Below, piece after piece: positions 24,346 to 33,310 of a DNA stretch of 64,000 nucleotides. Position numbers and translations under genes: made by a program. The stretch comes from Vibrio sp. S9_S30. Its GTDB lineage: Bacteria > Pseudomonadota > Gammaproteobacteria > Enterobacterales > Vibrionaceae. The stretch spans positions 248,001 through 312,000 of the forward strand of contig NZ_JAAUWT010000004.1 of the NCBI RefSeq assembly GCF_014694455.1, given 5' to 3'. Numbering within the stretch: position 1 is the stretch's first letter; each line of letters starts with the position of its first letter. Under the pieces are notes generated by a model. It did not search any database and had not been told where the DNA came from. It saw only the letters and a program-made list of their open reading frames with translations.

Positions 24346-25401
24346 TTAGTACTGGATATCCATGCCTTTGGCTTTGTTACTTTCAAAGCAAGCTTCAACA
24401 ACCGCCATGGTTTGGAAGGCGTCTGCAACAGCTGTGTGAAGGGTGTCATCTTCACCGGTGGCAAAGCGTTGAATGTTACTCATGGTGCCGATAAACGCGT
24501 CGGGGAACCACCCGCCTTCTAGTGGAACGGATTGCCATTCTTTACCGCGTTCACAAAACAAAAATTCATCAGGCTCACCGTTGGGGTAATCCAGCAGTAC
24601 GCCCATTTTTATCATCACGCAGCCTTCGGTGCCTTCGAAGCGGAAACTCGCGTCTTGCGCCTTGCGACCGTAATCGTGATTGTGGTTAATCGACATTAGA
24701 CAGCGCAAGGGATAGTCGTAATCCAAGATGGCGCTGGTGCGGGTTTGTTTGAAGTCTTGCGAACGAGGATCTGCCATGCTCCGGCAATAAACCGATTTGG
24801 GGTTACCCGCGATTGAGCGAATAAGGTCGATGTAGTGGATAGAGTGAACCAACAATTCGATTCGCTCCATTTTGAGCAAAAACGGAAACATCTCCCATGG
24901 GGTGTGGATGTTTAAGTGCACTTCAATATCCGTTAGCTCCCCCAGTTTGCCGCTTTGAACGACGTCTCGGAGCGCCAGCATCATGGCAGAAAAACGCAGT
25001 TGAAAGTTCACGGCGGCAATGAGATTTTTGCGTACGCAAATGTCGCGAATCACTTTTGCTTGTTCAAGGTCTAACCCCAGAGGCTTTTGAATCAAAACGG
25101 GTACGCCATCGGGTAGCATTTCGAGTACTTGGGGAGCAGCAGCAGGAGGAAGAGGAAGGTCGTACACTACATCGGTAAATTGGGTTGCGTCTTCTAAGCT
25201 TTGGTAAACGGTTTCGATTCCCCAGTCGCTGGCGATTTTTTCTGCTTTAGAGGCATCTATGTCAAAAATCCCCTGAACATGAAACCCTGCTTTTTTATAG
25301 GCGGGTAGGTGTGCATCATGCACGATTCCGCCAGCACCAATAATTACGATCGGTTTGGGGTTGCTGGGTTGTGGCCAAGTTTGCTGCAATTCCATTGTCA
25401 T
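24346..25401 (-). CDS. Gfo/Idh/MocA-family oxidoreductase
   Basis: A 351-residue NAD(P)-dependent sugar dehydrogenase-like protein. Rossmann motif VIIGAGGIVHDAHLPAY, the catalytic lysine in LIQKPLG (family EKP/QKP), and HSIHYIDLIRSIAG with the catalytic histidine. Members oxidise sugars, inositols or their derivatives. ATG at 25401 follows AAGGAGTG by five bases. It is the second gene of a minus-strand operon headed by a MaoC-type hydratase, about 126 bases downstream of that gene. Confidence 0.88.
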   Translation of the reverse strand: MTMELQQTWPQPSNPKPIVIIGAGGIVHDAHLPAYKKAGFHVQGIFDIDASKAEKIASDWGIETVYQSLEDATQFTDVVYDLPLPPAAAPQVLEMLPDGVPVLIQKPLGLDLEQAKVIRDICVRKNLIAAVNFQLRFSAMMLALRDVVQSGKLGELTDIEVHLNIHTPWEMFPFLLKMERIELLVHSIHYIDLIRSIAGNPKSVYCRSMADPRSQDFKQTRTSAILDYDYPLRCLMSINHNHDYGRKAQDASFRFEGTEGCVMIKMGVLLDYPNGEPDEFLFCERGKEWQSVPLEGGWFPDAFIGTMSNIQRFATGEDDTLHTAVADAFQTMAVVEACFESNKAKGMDIQY

Positions 25402-25527
25402 TATTCACTCCTTGAATTCAAATTTAGTGCCTTGTTACGGGTTTGTGTCAACAGTGTTGTGGTTAAAGATCATTGCCTAGTAAAGATCATTGTGCAGCAA
25501 AGAGAGCCGCGTGAAAAAGTTCAGCGT

Positions 25528-25971
25528 TTATTTCTTCTTCTCTACCAACAAAATATGCTCGCAATACAGCACCGTTTTTCCGTCCTGGTTCAAGACCTCG
25601 ACCGTTTCGGTAATTTGTCCAAACCCTTCACGTTTAGGGTCGTCCATTTTTTTGCTGATGGTGATACGGCTTTTAATGGTATCGCCAATATAAACCGGAT
25701 TGGGGAAGCGCAGCCTTTCGTAACCATAAGTAAATGCCAGCGGGTTAATCTCTGTGGCGGTTAAGCCAATGCCAATGGCGAACGTCATGGTGCCATGTGC
25801 GATTCTTTTTCCCCAAGGTTGCTGTTTGCAAAATTCTTCATCCATATGGTGCGGGAAAAAATCCCCTGTGTGACCCGCGTGTACCACAAAGTCCGTTTCT
25901 GTGATGGTACGCCCTAGAGTAAGGCGCATTTCTTCCATTTCGTAGTCTTCAAAATACCGTGCTTTTTCCAT
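25528..25971 (-). CDS. MaoC-family hydratase/dehydratase (catalytic-type)
   Basis: A 147-residue single hot-dog protein. It keeps the R-hydratase motif in the form GDFFPHHMDEEF (Asp and His of the GDxxPxHxD pattern), then KRIAHGTMTFAIGIGL and a GDTIKSRITI strand. Such proteins hydrate enoyl-CoA double bonds as homodimers or paired subunits. It is divergent from a second MaoC-type gene at 26118 that lacks the canonical His; the two could form one enzyme. The divergent promoter contains the shared palindrome at 26022. Confidence 0.88.
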   Translation of the reverse strand: MEKARYFEDYEMEEMRLTLGRTITETDFVVHAGHTGDFFPHHMDEEFCKQQPWGKRIAHGTMTFAIGIGLTATEINPLAFTYGYERLRFPNPVYIGDTIKSRITISKKMDDPKREGFGQITETVEVLNQDGKTVLYCEHILLVEKKK

Positions 25972-25999
25972 AATTATTACCTATGTTGTTCTCTTGTCG

Positions 26000-26102
26000 A
26001 ATTTCATATTCACAATATACATTTATATTTAAAATTTATTGTTGATCATTTTTCGAACAAGTGCTAGTGTTGATTTCGAAATTAGATTTCGAATATGAAA
26101 TT
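26000..26102. promoter_or_regulatory. Divergent promoter with shared operator and flanking inverted repeat
   Basis: The 146-base gap between the two MaoC genes contains TTTATATTTAAAAT (26022-26035), the last 14 bases of the 16-mers at 1833 and 9722. It is bracketed by a perfect 12-base inverted pair, AATTTCATATTC (26000-26011) and GAATATGAAATT (26091-26102). GATTTCGAA also occurs twice, at 26072 and 26085. The layout suggests control of both operons together, perhaps with DNA looping; this is inferred. Confidence 0.6.
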
Positions 26103-26117
26103 AACGTTGAGGTTATC

Positions 26118-26678
26118 ATGGAAAGAAAACCGACAGTGGGCGTTTCCTCACGTCCGGTAAAAGGCATGCCCAATGACCATGCCGATATTCCGGTTTGGAA
26201 TGCAGAAGATTGGTATTACGAGGATTTCGAAGTTGGTCATACCATTCGGTCTTTAAGGCGCACCATTTCTGAAGGTGAAGCCATGCTTTTTAATAGCTTG
26301 GTCATGGATCTCCATCCTTATGTCGCTGACGACACGTTTGCCAAGGAAGAAGGGCATTTCGGCAAGCGATTGGTCGCTGGCGCGCAAGTTTTTTCCTACG
26401 GTTTGGGGTTGGTCGCAACGAACTGTCTCAATTCATTTTCCTACGGTTACGACAAACTTCGCTTTATCAAACCCACGTTTATTGGCGACACCATATACAC
26501 GGTGCGCAAAAATCTATCGAAAGAACCTAAATACGATGAGATGGGTTTGGTTCGTGTGAGCTACAGCGTATATAAGGGCGAAGGCGAGCTTGTGCTTTAT
26601 TGCGAGCATTTACTAACGGTTCTTTATAAAGACAAAAACCAAGACAAAGATAGCAAGAAGGAGTCGGCGGGTGAGTAA
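26118..26678 (+). CDS. MaoC-like hot-dog protein lacking the canonical catalytic His
   Basis: A 186-residue single hot-dog domain preceded by about 30 extra residues. Where active R-hydratases have GDxNPxHxD, this one reads MDLHPYVAD, so the His position is Val and a His appears two places earlier. Later features are normal ([25 protein letters not shown]). It may be a structural partner of the MaoC protein at 25528, as in heterodimeric dehydratases of the HadAB kind, or use other residues. ATG 26118 has GAGGTT ahead; the open frame reaches 26061. The C-terminal tail is highly charged ([12 protein letters not shown]). Overlaps the next gene by eight bases. Confidence 0.82.
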   Translation: MERKPTVGVSSRPVKGMPNDHADIPVWNAEDWYYEDFEVGHTIRSLRRTISEGEAMLFNSLVMDLHPYVADDTFAKEEGHFGKRLVAGAQVFSYGLGLVATNCLNSFSYGYDKLRFIKPTFIGDTIYTVRKNLSKEPKYDEMGLVRVSYSVYKGEGELVLYCEHLLTVLYKDKNQDKDSKKESAGE

Positions 26679-27798
26679 AGTAACACTACATGGTATGACA
26701 TGGGATCATTCCCGCGGGTACGACCCAATGGTCGCGACAGCGAACAAGTTTGCCGAGTTTCATCCAGAAGTGGAGATCATTTGGCACAAACGTTCGTTGC
26801 AGGCATTTGCCGATCGCCCTCTTGAAGAAATGACTTCTGAGTTCGATCTCATGGTGATCGATCACCCACATGCAGGTGTAGCAGCGGAAACCGGATTGTT
26901 GCTTCCTCTTGATGGAAACGGGTTCGACGACCAACTTAACATACTCGCTGAACAATCAGTGGGGCAGTCGCACTCATCCTATTTTCATGAGCACCAATGG
27001 GCACTTGCCATTGATGCTGCGGCACCCGTGGCCGCTTATCGACCAGATCTATTAGACCGAATCCCACAGGAATGGGAAGAAGTGGTGGCATTGGCAGAAG
27101 ACGGCAAAGTCATCTGGCCGTTAAAGCCGATTGATGCATTAATGTCGTTTTACAACGTGCTCGCTAATCAAGGTGTCCCTTTTGGCACAGATGTAAATGG
27201 CGTTGCGACGGAACAGGGTATTGCCGCACTCAACCAACTATTACGCGTGAGTCAGCATTTGGATGAACGATGTTTCTCTATGAACCCCATTGGTGCTTAT
27301 GAATGGCTCGCTAGCCGAGACGATGCCGCGTACGTCCCTTATTTGTATGGCTACAGCAACTATGGCCGCGAAGGGTTTCGACAACATGTTGTGCGATCTT
27401 GCGACGCACCAGTATTTGGTGATAACGCCGTGGGTGGTACAACACTAGGCGGAACGGGTATCGCTATTTCCGCGTCGACTCAGCACAAAGAGATCGCATT
27501 GAAATACGCGTTTTGGATTGCCTCTGCGGAAGTGCAAAAAGATCTGTTCTTTAATTCCGGTGGTCAGCCGGGGAATGTGGTGACCTGGAAAGATGATCAC
27601 TGTAATCAACAATCCAATCACTTTTTTAAAGACACATTAGCGACGCTAGAAAACGCCTATTTGCGCCCTAGACACAACGGATACATGCCATTTCAGGATG
27701 TCGCGGGCGATTGGGTGAGCGCGTGTTTGCAAGGGCTGCTTTCTCCGGAAAAAACGGTCGAGAAGATCCAGCAAGAATACGCAAGGAGTAAAAGATGA
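26671..27798 (+). CDS. Solute-binding-protein-like protein without signal peptide
   Basis: A 375-residue protein with the layout of family 1 substrate-binding proteins: [18 protein letters not shown] at the start, [12 protein letters not shown], a [13 protein letters not shown] segment and [19 protein letters not shown]. The GTG start at 26671 follows AAGGAG, and no hydrophobic leader precedes the mature-type N-terminus in the frame, so it should stay in the cytosol. It is coupled to a MaoC-like gene upstream and a CoA-transferase downstream by overlaps. Possible roles: cytosolic ligand sensor, carrier or an enzyme on this fold. Its purpose is unknown. Confidence 0.8.
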   Translation: MSKVTLHGMTWDHSRGYDPMVATANKFAEFHPEVEIIWHKRSLQAFADRPLEEMTSEFDLMVIDHPHAGVAAETGLLLPLDGNGFDDQLNILAEQSVGQSHSSYFHEHQWALAIDAAAPVAAYRPDLLDRIPQEWEEVVALAEDGKVIWPLKPIDALMSFYNVLANQGVPFGTDVNGVATEQGIAALNQLLRVSQHLDERCFSMNPIGAYEWLASRDDAAYVPYLYGYSNYGREGFRQHVVRSCDAPVFGDNAVGGTTLGGTGIAISASTQHKEIALKYAFWIASAEVQKDLFFNSGGQPGNVVTWKDDHCNQQSNHFFKDTLATLENAYLRPRHNGYMPFQDVAGDWVSACLQGLLSPEKTVEKIQQEYARSKR

Positions 27799-28943
27799 CA
27801 TTGCCGCTAGAAGGGAAGTTGGTGGTTGATTTTAGCCAGTTTCTTGCTGGTCCTTTGGCAGGGTTAAAGCTTGCTGACCTAGGGGCTCGCGTAATCAAGA
27901 TTGAACGTCCGGGCACAGGGGATTTATGCCGACACCTGTATTTAACCGACACCGACGTGGGTGGAGTAAATTCGCTTTTTCAGGCCATTAACCGAAACAA
28001 AGAAAGCTTTTGTGCCGATTTGAAAAAGCCCGAAGACGTTGCCATTGTAAAGAGCCTTTTAAAGAAAGCCGACATTGTTTTGCAGAACTTTCGACCAGGG
28101 GTCATTGAAAGGTTAGGGTTGGATTATGAAACAATTCGCCAATTTAATCCTACAGTTATTTATGGGTCTGTTTCTGGTTATGGCACAGCGGGTCCGTGGG
28201 TGAATCGCCCAGGTCAGGACTTGTTGGCGCAGTCGTTATCGGGTTTGACATGGCTAACTGGAAACAACGATATGCCACCAACACCCATGGGGTTAGCCGT
28301 TGCGGATATGTTGGCGGGTAATGCACTGGTTCAAGGTGTTCTGGCCGCGTTGGTAAGAAGTCATTCCACGGGGGAAGGAGGCAAGGTAGAAACCAGCCTA
28401 ATGGAAGTGTTGATTGACTTTCAATTCGAGGTGCTCACCACGTATCTGAATAATGGTAAGAGAAAGCAAGAACGTAGCCAAATGAACAATGCTCATGCGT
28501 ACTTGTCAGCACCTTATGGCATTTACAAAACCAAAGATAACTACATTGCGATTGCAATGGGACCCGTAGACCAGCTTGGGAAACTCATGGGCGACAAAAA
28601 CATCGCTCAGCACACCGATAGCAAAACTTGGTTTAGCCGCCGAGACGAAATCAAAGGGCAAATACAAGCCAAGTTATTGGAAGAAAGCACAGAGCATTGG
28701 ATGTCGATTTTCTCGCAACACGATGTCTGGGCTTCAGAAGTACTGAACTGGGACGAATTGATTGAAACGGAAGCTTTTCAACACCTTAATCTGCTTCAGA
28801 AATTGGAACACGAAGAGGTAGAAGAGTTACTGACAACCCGACTTCCCATAAGGTTTGACGGGAACGTTTTGAACAGCAAGGTAGCTGCACCTGCACTCGG
28901 TCAGCATACCACATCGATCATTAAGGAGTTTTTACTTAAGTAA
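27795..28943 (+). CDS. Class III CoA-transferase (CaiB/BaiF family)
   Basis: A 382-residue protein with the family hallmarks VVDFSQFLAGPLAGLKLADLGARVIKIERPG, NRNKESFCADLK, LQNFRPGVIERLG, and PGQDLLAQSLSG holding the catalytic Asp (Q-D in PGQD). It moves CoA between carboxylic acids, forming an acyl-CoA ester in the cytosol. It lies in an operon with MaoC-like and binding-protein-like genes and overlaps the latter by four bases (ATGA). This points to CoA activation of an organic or sugar-derived acid before hydration or dehydration. Confidence 0.92.
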   Translation: MTLPLEGKLVVDFSQFLAGPLAGLKLADLGARVIKIERPGTGDLCRHLYLTDTDVGGVNSLFQAINRNKESFCADLKKPEDVAIVKSLLKKADIVLQNFRPGVIERLGLDYETIRQFNPTVIYGSVSGYGTAGPWVNRPGQDLLAQSLSGLTWLTGNNDMPPTPMGLAVADMLAGNALVQGVLAALVRSHSTGEGGKVETSLMEVLIDFQFEVLTTYLNNGKRKQERSQMNNAHAYLSAPYGIYKTKDNYIAIAMGPVDQLGKLMGDKNIAQHTDSKTWFSRRDEIKGQIQAKLLEESTEHWMSIFSQHDVWASEVLNWDELIETEAFQHLNLLQKLEHEEVEELLTTRLPIRFDGNVLNSKVAAPALGQHTTSIIKEFLLK

Positions 28944-29017
28944 CCTACGTAAGTTTAATCTTTACGACTAATCTATAGCCGGATCTCAATTCAGGGAACG
29001 GCGTCATGGAGGACATG

Positions 29018-30337
29018 ATGAAGCGTTTATTAGGATCGAACACACTCACTAAAGCAATTAGTTTTGCTTGTTTAGCCGCCGCAGCTTCGACTGCGAATGC
29101 TGAAAGCGACAAAGTACTTCGCGTTAAACTTATTGGTGGCGCGCAGTATGAACCTCTCTACACTTTGATTCCAAAGTGGGAAAAGAAAACAGGAATGAAG
29201 GTGGATGTGCTTTCGCGGAAAAATCATTTTGAGTTAGACCGTGAAATCAAGCAAGACATCGCCGCCAACAATATAAATTATTGTGTTGCCTCTAACCATA
29301 CCAGTTTTGCTCCTCAATACGGTTCTATCTATACCGATCTCCGTAAGCTGATCAGTCAGGATATACTCGATGAGTTTGTGCCGTTGTCACTAGAGCAGGG
29401 AACCATTAGTGGTCGCTTAGTGCAATTGCCAAGGCACAGTGATATCTCAAACCTGTATTACAAAAAATCTCTGTTTGAAGATGAAGGCAATAAGACTAAG
29501 TTCAAAGCCAAATATGGTTACGACTTAGCGCCACCCGAAACATGGAGCCAGGTGAAAGATCAGGCGATTTTCTTTGCTGATCCACCTAACTTCTATGGCA
29601 CCCAATATGTCGGTAAGGATGAGGCAATAACAGGGCGTTTCTATGAAATGCTCGTCGCAGAAGGCGGCGCGTTGTTTGATAAGGATTGGAACCCAACCTT
29701 TAACTCCGAAGCTGGGCAGAGAGCGTTGCAATGGTTTGTGGATTTGTATGAAGCCAAAGCCGTTCCAGCGGGTGTACCCAACTACCTATGGGATGACACG
29801 GGTCTTGGATTTGCGTCTGGCACGGTGGCCTTAAATTTGGATTGGGCTGGTTGGGCCGCGTTTTTTAACGACCCGAAAAACTCTAAAGTGGCAGGCGACA
29901 TTGGTTTGGTTAAAGCCCCTAAAGGTTCGGGTGGTAAACGTACTGGCTGGGCGGGTTCTCATACTTTCTCCATTACGGAGGCTTGTGAGGACAAACAGGC
30001 AGCGGCATCGTTCATTACCTTCTTAACGAGCTACGAAGGCCAGATCTTGGAAGCTCGCCGTGGTTTGCTTCCCACTCGTGAACGTGTATGGGAAGACATC
30101 ATAGAAGCGAATCGTGCGATGAATAATGACTTTATGGTTAAGGTGTTTGAAACCTACCGAGAGTCTATGGCTGAAGATGCCTTCACGCCACCGCTGATCC
30201 CAGAATGGATCGAAGTGTCTAACCTAATTTGGCCAGAGCTTCAGGCGGCAATCGTTGGCGATAAAACCGTGAAGCAAGCATTGGATGATGCTGCCAAAAA
30301 AGGGCGTGAAGTGTTGGAAGACGCGGGTTATCTATAA
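29018..30337 (+). CDS. Sugar ABC transporter substrate-binding protein (family 1)
   Basis: A protein of about 439 residues with a signal peptide ending ASTANA-ESDK. Mature part VLRVKLIGGAQYEPLYTLIPKWEKKTG is typical of the family. In-frame ATGs lie at 29006, 29015 and 29018; GGAGGA at 29008-29013 best serves 29018, while AGGGAA at 28993 could serve 29006. Heads the second CUT1 importer in the window, probably co-regulated with the CoA-transferase genes 60 bases upstream. Followed by a GAAA-capped hairpin. Confidence 0.9.
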   Translation: MKRLLGSNTLTKAISFACLAAAASTANAESDKVLRVKLIGGAQYEPLYTLIPKWEKKTGMKVDVLSRKNHFELDREIKQDIAANNINYCVASNHTSFAPQYGSIYTDLRKLISQDILDEFVPLSLEQGTISGRLVQLPRHSDISNLYYKKSLFEDEGNKTKFKAKYGYDLAPPETWSQVKDQAIFFADPPNFYGTQYVGKDEAITGRFYEMLVAEGGALFDKDWNPTFNSEAGQRALQWFVDLYEAKAVPAGVPNYLWDDTGLGFASGTVALNLDWAGWAAFFNDPKNSKVAGDIGLVKAPKGSGGKRTGWAGSHTFSITEACEDKQAAASFITFLTSYEGQILEARRGLLPTRERVWEDIIEANRAMNNDFMVKVFETYRESMAEDAFTPPLIPEWIEVSNLIWPELQAAIVGDKTVKQALDDAAKKGREVLEDAGYL

Positions 30338-30353
30338 CGTTATTTATATATGA

Positions 30354-30371
30354 GGGTGGGGAAACCCACCC
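30354..30371 (+). promoter_or_regulatory. Intercistronic hairpin with GAAA tetraloop
   Basis: GGGTGGG (30354-30360), GAAA loop, CCCACCC (30365-30371), no T tract. Same position and stem sequence style as the hairpin at 14716-14739 in the other ABC operon. Likely sets binding-protein mRNA levels above those of the permeases. Confidence 0.7.
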
Positions 30372-30405
30372 AGCTTGAATGGTTTCAACCAATACAAGGA
30401 TAGGT

Positions 30406-31323
30406 ATGTTTCGAGCAATTCGGCGTTTTGTCCACCGAGAAGAGTCGGTTCCCTATTTGCTACTGTTACCAGCAATAGTCACCATACTCATTGTGGTTTT
30501 GTTACCACTGCTATTCTCGCTGTATACAAGTTTTACGCCATACAAAATCATTCGCCCGGAAACACTTTGGAAGTTTATCGGGTTGAGAAATTACGGCCGA
30601 ATATTTTCCGATGTGGAGTTTTGGTGGGTATTCGCGAGAACGGTGTTTTTCTTGACCATCGTACTTAATGTGGAACTGATACTTGGGCTGGTCATCGCTC
30701 TGTTGGTGAATCAAATCACTACAGGGAAGCGATTATTACGCACCATAATGATGTTTCCAATGATGTTTTCCCCAATATTAGTGGGCTTTCAGTTCAAATA
30801 TGTTTTTAACGACAACATAGGCATTTTAAACAATTTACTCCAAACGTTAGGTTGGACTGATCAAGCGATCCCATGGTTGGTTGATGGCACCTTGGCCATG
30901 ATGTCCATCATGATTGCGGAAATCTGGATGAGTACCAGTGTCTTTGCCATCTTGTTGCTGGCGGGTCTATATGCCATGCCTCAAGATCCCATTGAGGCGG
31001 CGAAAGTCGATGGATGCTCACCCATCCAGGTGTTTAGACACATAACGTTGCCCTTTTTAATGCCCTTCATCTTCATTGCGATGACGATTCGCTCACTGGA
31101 TGTGGCAAGAGCGTTTGATATTGTCGACGTGATGACGGGAGGCGGTCCCGCAGGGCGAACCGAACTGTTGTGGACGTTGATCGCACGAGTCGGCTACGAC
31201 AACACCAAAATGGGACAAGCCAATGCGATGGCGTATGTATCGATTCTGCTTTCTATCGCCTTTACCTTCTACTTTTTTCGTAAATTAATGGCGGCTCGTC
31301 GCTTCATGGGAGGTGCGCAATGA
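30406..31323 (+). CDS. Sugar ABC transporter permease, MalF type
   Basis: A membrane protein of 305 residues with six helices and the EAA loop PIEAAKVDGCSPIQVFRHITLP. ATG at 30406 has AAGGATAGG just ahead; the longer frame to 30379 begins inside the spacer with no signal. Also shows MTGGGPAGRTELL, a family segment. Ends with ATGA overlap with the next permease. Confidence 0.92.
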   Translation: MFRAIRRFVHREESVPYLLLLPAIVTILIVVLLPLLFSLYTSFTPYKIIRPETLWKFIGLRNYGRIFSDVEFWWVFARTVFFLTIVLNVELILGLVIALLVNQITTGKRLLRTIMMFPMMFSPILVGFQFKYVFNDNIGILNNLLQTLGWTDQAIPWLVDGTLAMMSIMIAEIWMSTSVFAILLLAGLYAMPQDPIEAAKVDGCSPIQVFRHITLPFLMPFIFIAMTIRSLDVARAFDIVDVMTGGGPAGRTELLWTLIARVGYDNTKMGQANAMAYVSILLSIAFTFYFFRKLMAARRFMGGAQ

Positions 31324-32180
31324 TCATGGCATCAACACGTGTCACGCTTCAGAAGATGTCGATTAGAGTTGGGGTATTTGTACTGATTTCTCTAATGTGC
31401 ATCCCAGGGGTATGGGTTATTTTCTCTGCTTTTCGTCCGAATTCGGAGATCTTGGCTAAGCCCCCAGTATGGATTCCACAAGAGTTTGGGCTATCCAATT
31501 TCATGTCGATACTAGGGGTTGGCGTCGACCAAATTGCGATTCCGGTTGGCAGTTATTTTATGAACTCGCTGATCATCGCCGTCACCAGCACCGTCATCGC
31601 CATATTGATTGGTATCGCAGGCGGGTATGCCTTTGCCCGATACCGTTTTAAAGGGAAAGACGCTCTGTTTTTGGGCTTGATGCTCTCGCGAACCATACCC
31701 GGTATCGCCCTCAGCTTACCCGTCTTCATCTTGTGGAGCAGGTTAGGCTGGATAGACACACAATTTGGGGTGATTTTGGTGTATGTCGCACTGAATGTGC
31801 CATTCACGATTTGGTTGATTGACGGATTTTTCAGGCAGATACCTAAGGATCTGTCGGAAGCGGCGCAAGTCGATGGCTGTACGCGTTGGCAAGCGTTTTG
31901 GAAAATTGAATTTCCTCTAGCGAAATCCGGTTTGGCGTCGGCGGGTATTTTCGCCTTCCTAACCTCTTGGAACGAATATGCATTAGCGAGTCAGCTCACA
32001 CGTTCTACAGACAGTAAAACGTTGCCCGTTGGGCTAATGGATTTTACGGCTCAATTTACGATTGACTGGGCGGGAATGTGTGCCATGGCAGTAATTATTA
32101 TTATTCCGGCATTGATTCTTACGTTTTTAGTTCAAAAGCACCTGATTTCAGGGCTGACATTTGGTGGTGTAAAAGGATAA
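31320..32180 (+). CDS. Sugar ABC transporter permease, MalG type
   Basis: A 286-residue six-helix membrane protein with the EAA loop LSEAAQVDGCTRWQAFWKIEFP. A second in-frame ATG two codons in (31326) is equally possible. It lacks the long first loop seen in the MalG-type protein at 15708. Coupled to the MalF-type gene by a four-base overlap. Confidence 0.92.
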   Translation: MIMASTRVTLQKMSIRVGVFVLISLMCIPGVWVIFSAFRPNSEILAKPPVWIPQEFGLSNFMSILGVGVDQIAIPVGSYFMNSLIIAVTSTVIAILIGIAGGYAFARYRFKGKDALFLGLMLSRTIPGIALSLPVFILWSRLGWIDTQFGVILVYVALNVPFTIWLIDGFFRQIPKDLSEAAQVDGCTRWQAFWKIEFPLAKSGLASAGIFAFLTSWNEYALASQLTRSTDSKTLPVGLMDFTAQFTIDWAGMCAMAVIIIIPALILTFLVQKHLISGLTFGGVKG

Positions 32181-32186
32181 ACATCT

Positions 32187-33308
32187 ATGGCTGACGTAAA
32201 GCTGAACAAGGTAGTAAAAAGATACGGCAAAACTGAAGTGGTTCATGGTGTCGATTTGGATATCAAACACAATGAATTCGTGGTGTTGGTGGGGCCATCT
32301 GGCTGTGGAAAGTCGACCACTTTAAGAATCATTGCAGGGTTGGAAGGGATCACAAGCGGTGACGTTGTTATTGGTGACCGAGTCGTGAACGATTTGCAGC
32401 CAAGGGACAGAAATATCTCTATGGTGTTTCAAAGTTACGCACTTTATCCCCATATGTCGGTGGAAGATAACTTAGGTTTCGGGTTGAAAATCTCCGGTAT
32501 CGAGGAATCTGAAATCGAAAAGCGAGTGCAGAACGCCGCCGAGATTTTGGGGCTAGACAGTTTGATGGATAGAATGCCAGCAGAACTTTCTGGCGGGCAG
32601 CGTCAACGTGTTGCGATGGGGCGAGCCATTGTGCGCACGCCAGATGTGTTTTTGTTCGATGAGCCACTGTCGAACTTAGATGCCAAGCTGCGAGTGCAGA
32701 TGCGTACCGAGATTAAAAAACTCCACCAAACCGTAAAAACGACGGTGGTGTACGTCACCCACGATCAGGTCGAAGCCATGACATTGGCCGACCGAGTGGT
32801 GGTGATGCGAGATGGTCACATAGAGCAGATCGGTTCACCCATGGAGATTTTCCATACCCCCGTCAATATGTTTGTGGCGTCTTTTATTGGAAGCCCCCCC
32901 ATGAACATGATCGATGCCATTGCGTATGAGCAAAGTGGGAAGTGGCTGTTGCATTTAGAAGGTGCGCACGAGATTGAATTGCCGGAACGCTTTTTAGGCA
33001 AAGTGACCAACGAGCAAAAAATAGTGGTTGGTATCCGACCTGATGATCTCTACCCCGTGGGGCACGGTATGGAGAGTGGTGTACAAAGTTCTTCATTTCA
33101 TGAAAGCGTCATCATTTCTGAACCACAAGGCACAGAGACGATTTTATTCATTCAGATCGGTCAGAAGGAAGTGCAATCGAAAATGTTAAGCCCGAGAGAT
33201 GTCAGAAATGGGGAGCGGTTGGAATTTGCCATCGGGTTGGATCGCATTCATCTCTTTGACAAAGGAACCGAACAGTCCCTTTTGGCTGAGAGTTCCCACG
33301 GAGAGTAA
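32187..33308 (+). CDS. Sugar ABC transporter ATPase (UgpC/MalK type)
   Basis: A 373-residue ATPase. Walker A GPSGCGKST, Q-loop FQSYALYPHM, signature LSGGQRQRVAMGRAI, Walker B VFLFDEPLSNLDAKLR, VTHDQVEAM; TOBE domain with VGIRPDDLYP. All motifs canonical, in contrast to the two variant ATPases at 16854 and 17972. Single ATPase of the second importer; six bases after the permease stop. Confidence 0.94.
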   Translation: MADVKLNKVVKRYGKTEVVHGVDLDIKHNEFVVLVGPSGCGKSTTLRIIAGLEGITSGDVVIGDRVVNDLQPRDRNISMVFQSYALYPHMSVEDNLGFGLKISGIEESEIEKRVQNAAEILGLDSLMDRMPAELSGGQRQRVAMGRAIVRTPDVFLFDEPLSNLDAKLRVQMRTEIKKLHQTVKTTVVYVTHDQVEAMTLADRVVVMRDGHIEQIGSPMEIFHTPVNMFVASFIGSPPMNMIDAIAYEQSGKWLLHLEGAHEIELPERFLGKVTNEQKIVVGIRPDDLYPVGHGMESGVQSSSFHESVIISEPQGTETILFIQIGQKEVQSKMLSPRDVRNGERLEFAIGLDRIHLFDKGTEQSLLAESSHGE

Positions 33309-33310
33309 TC

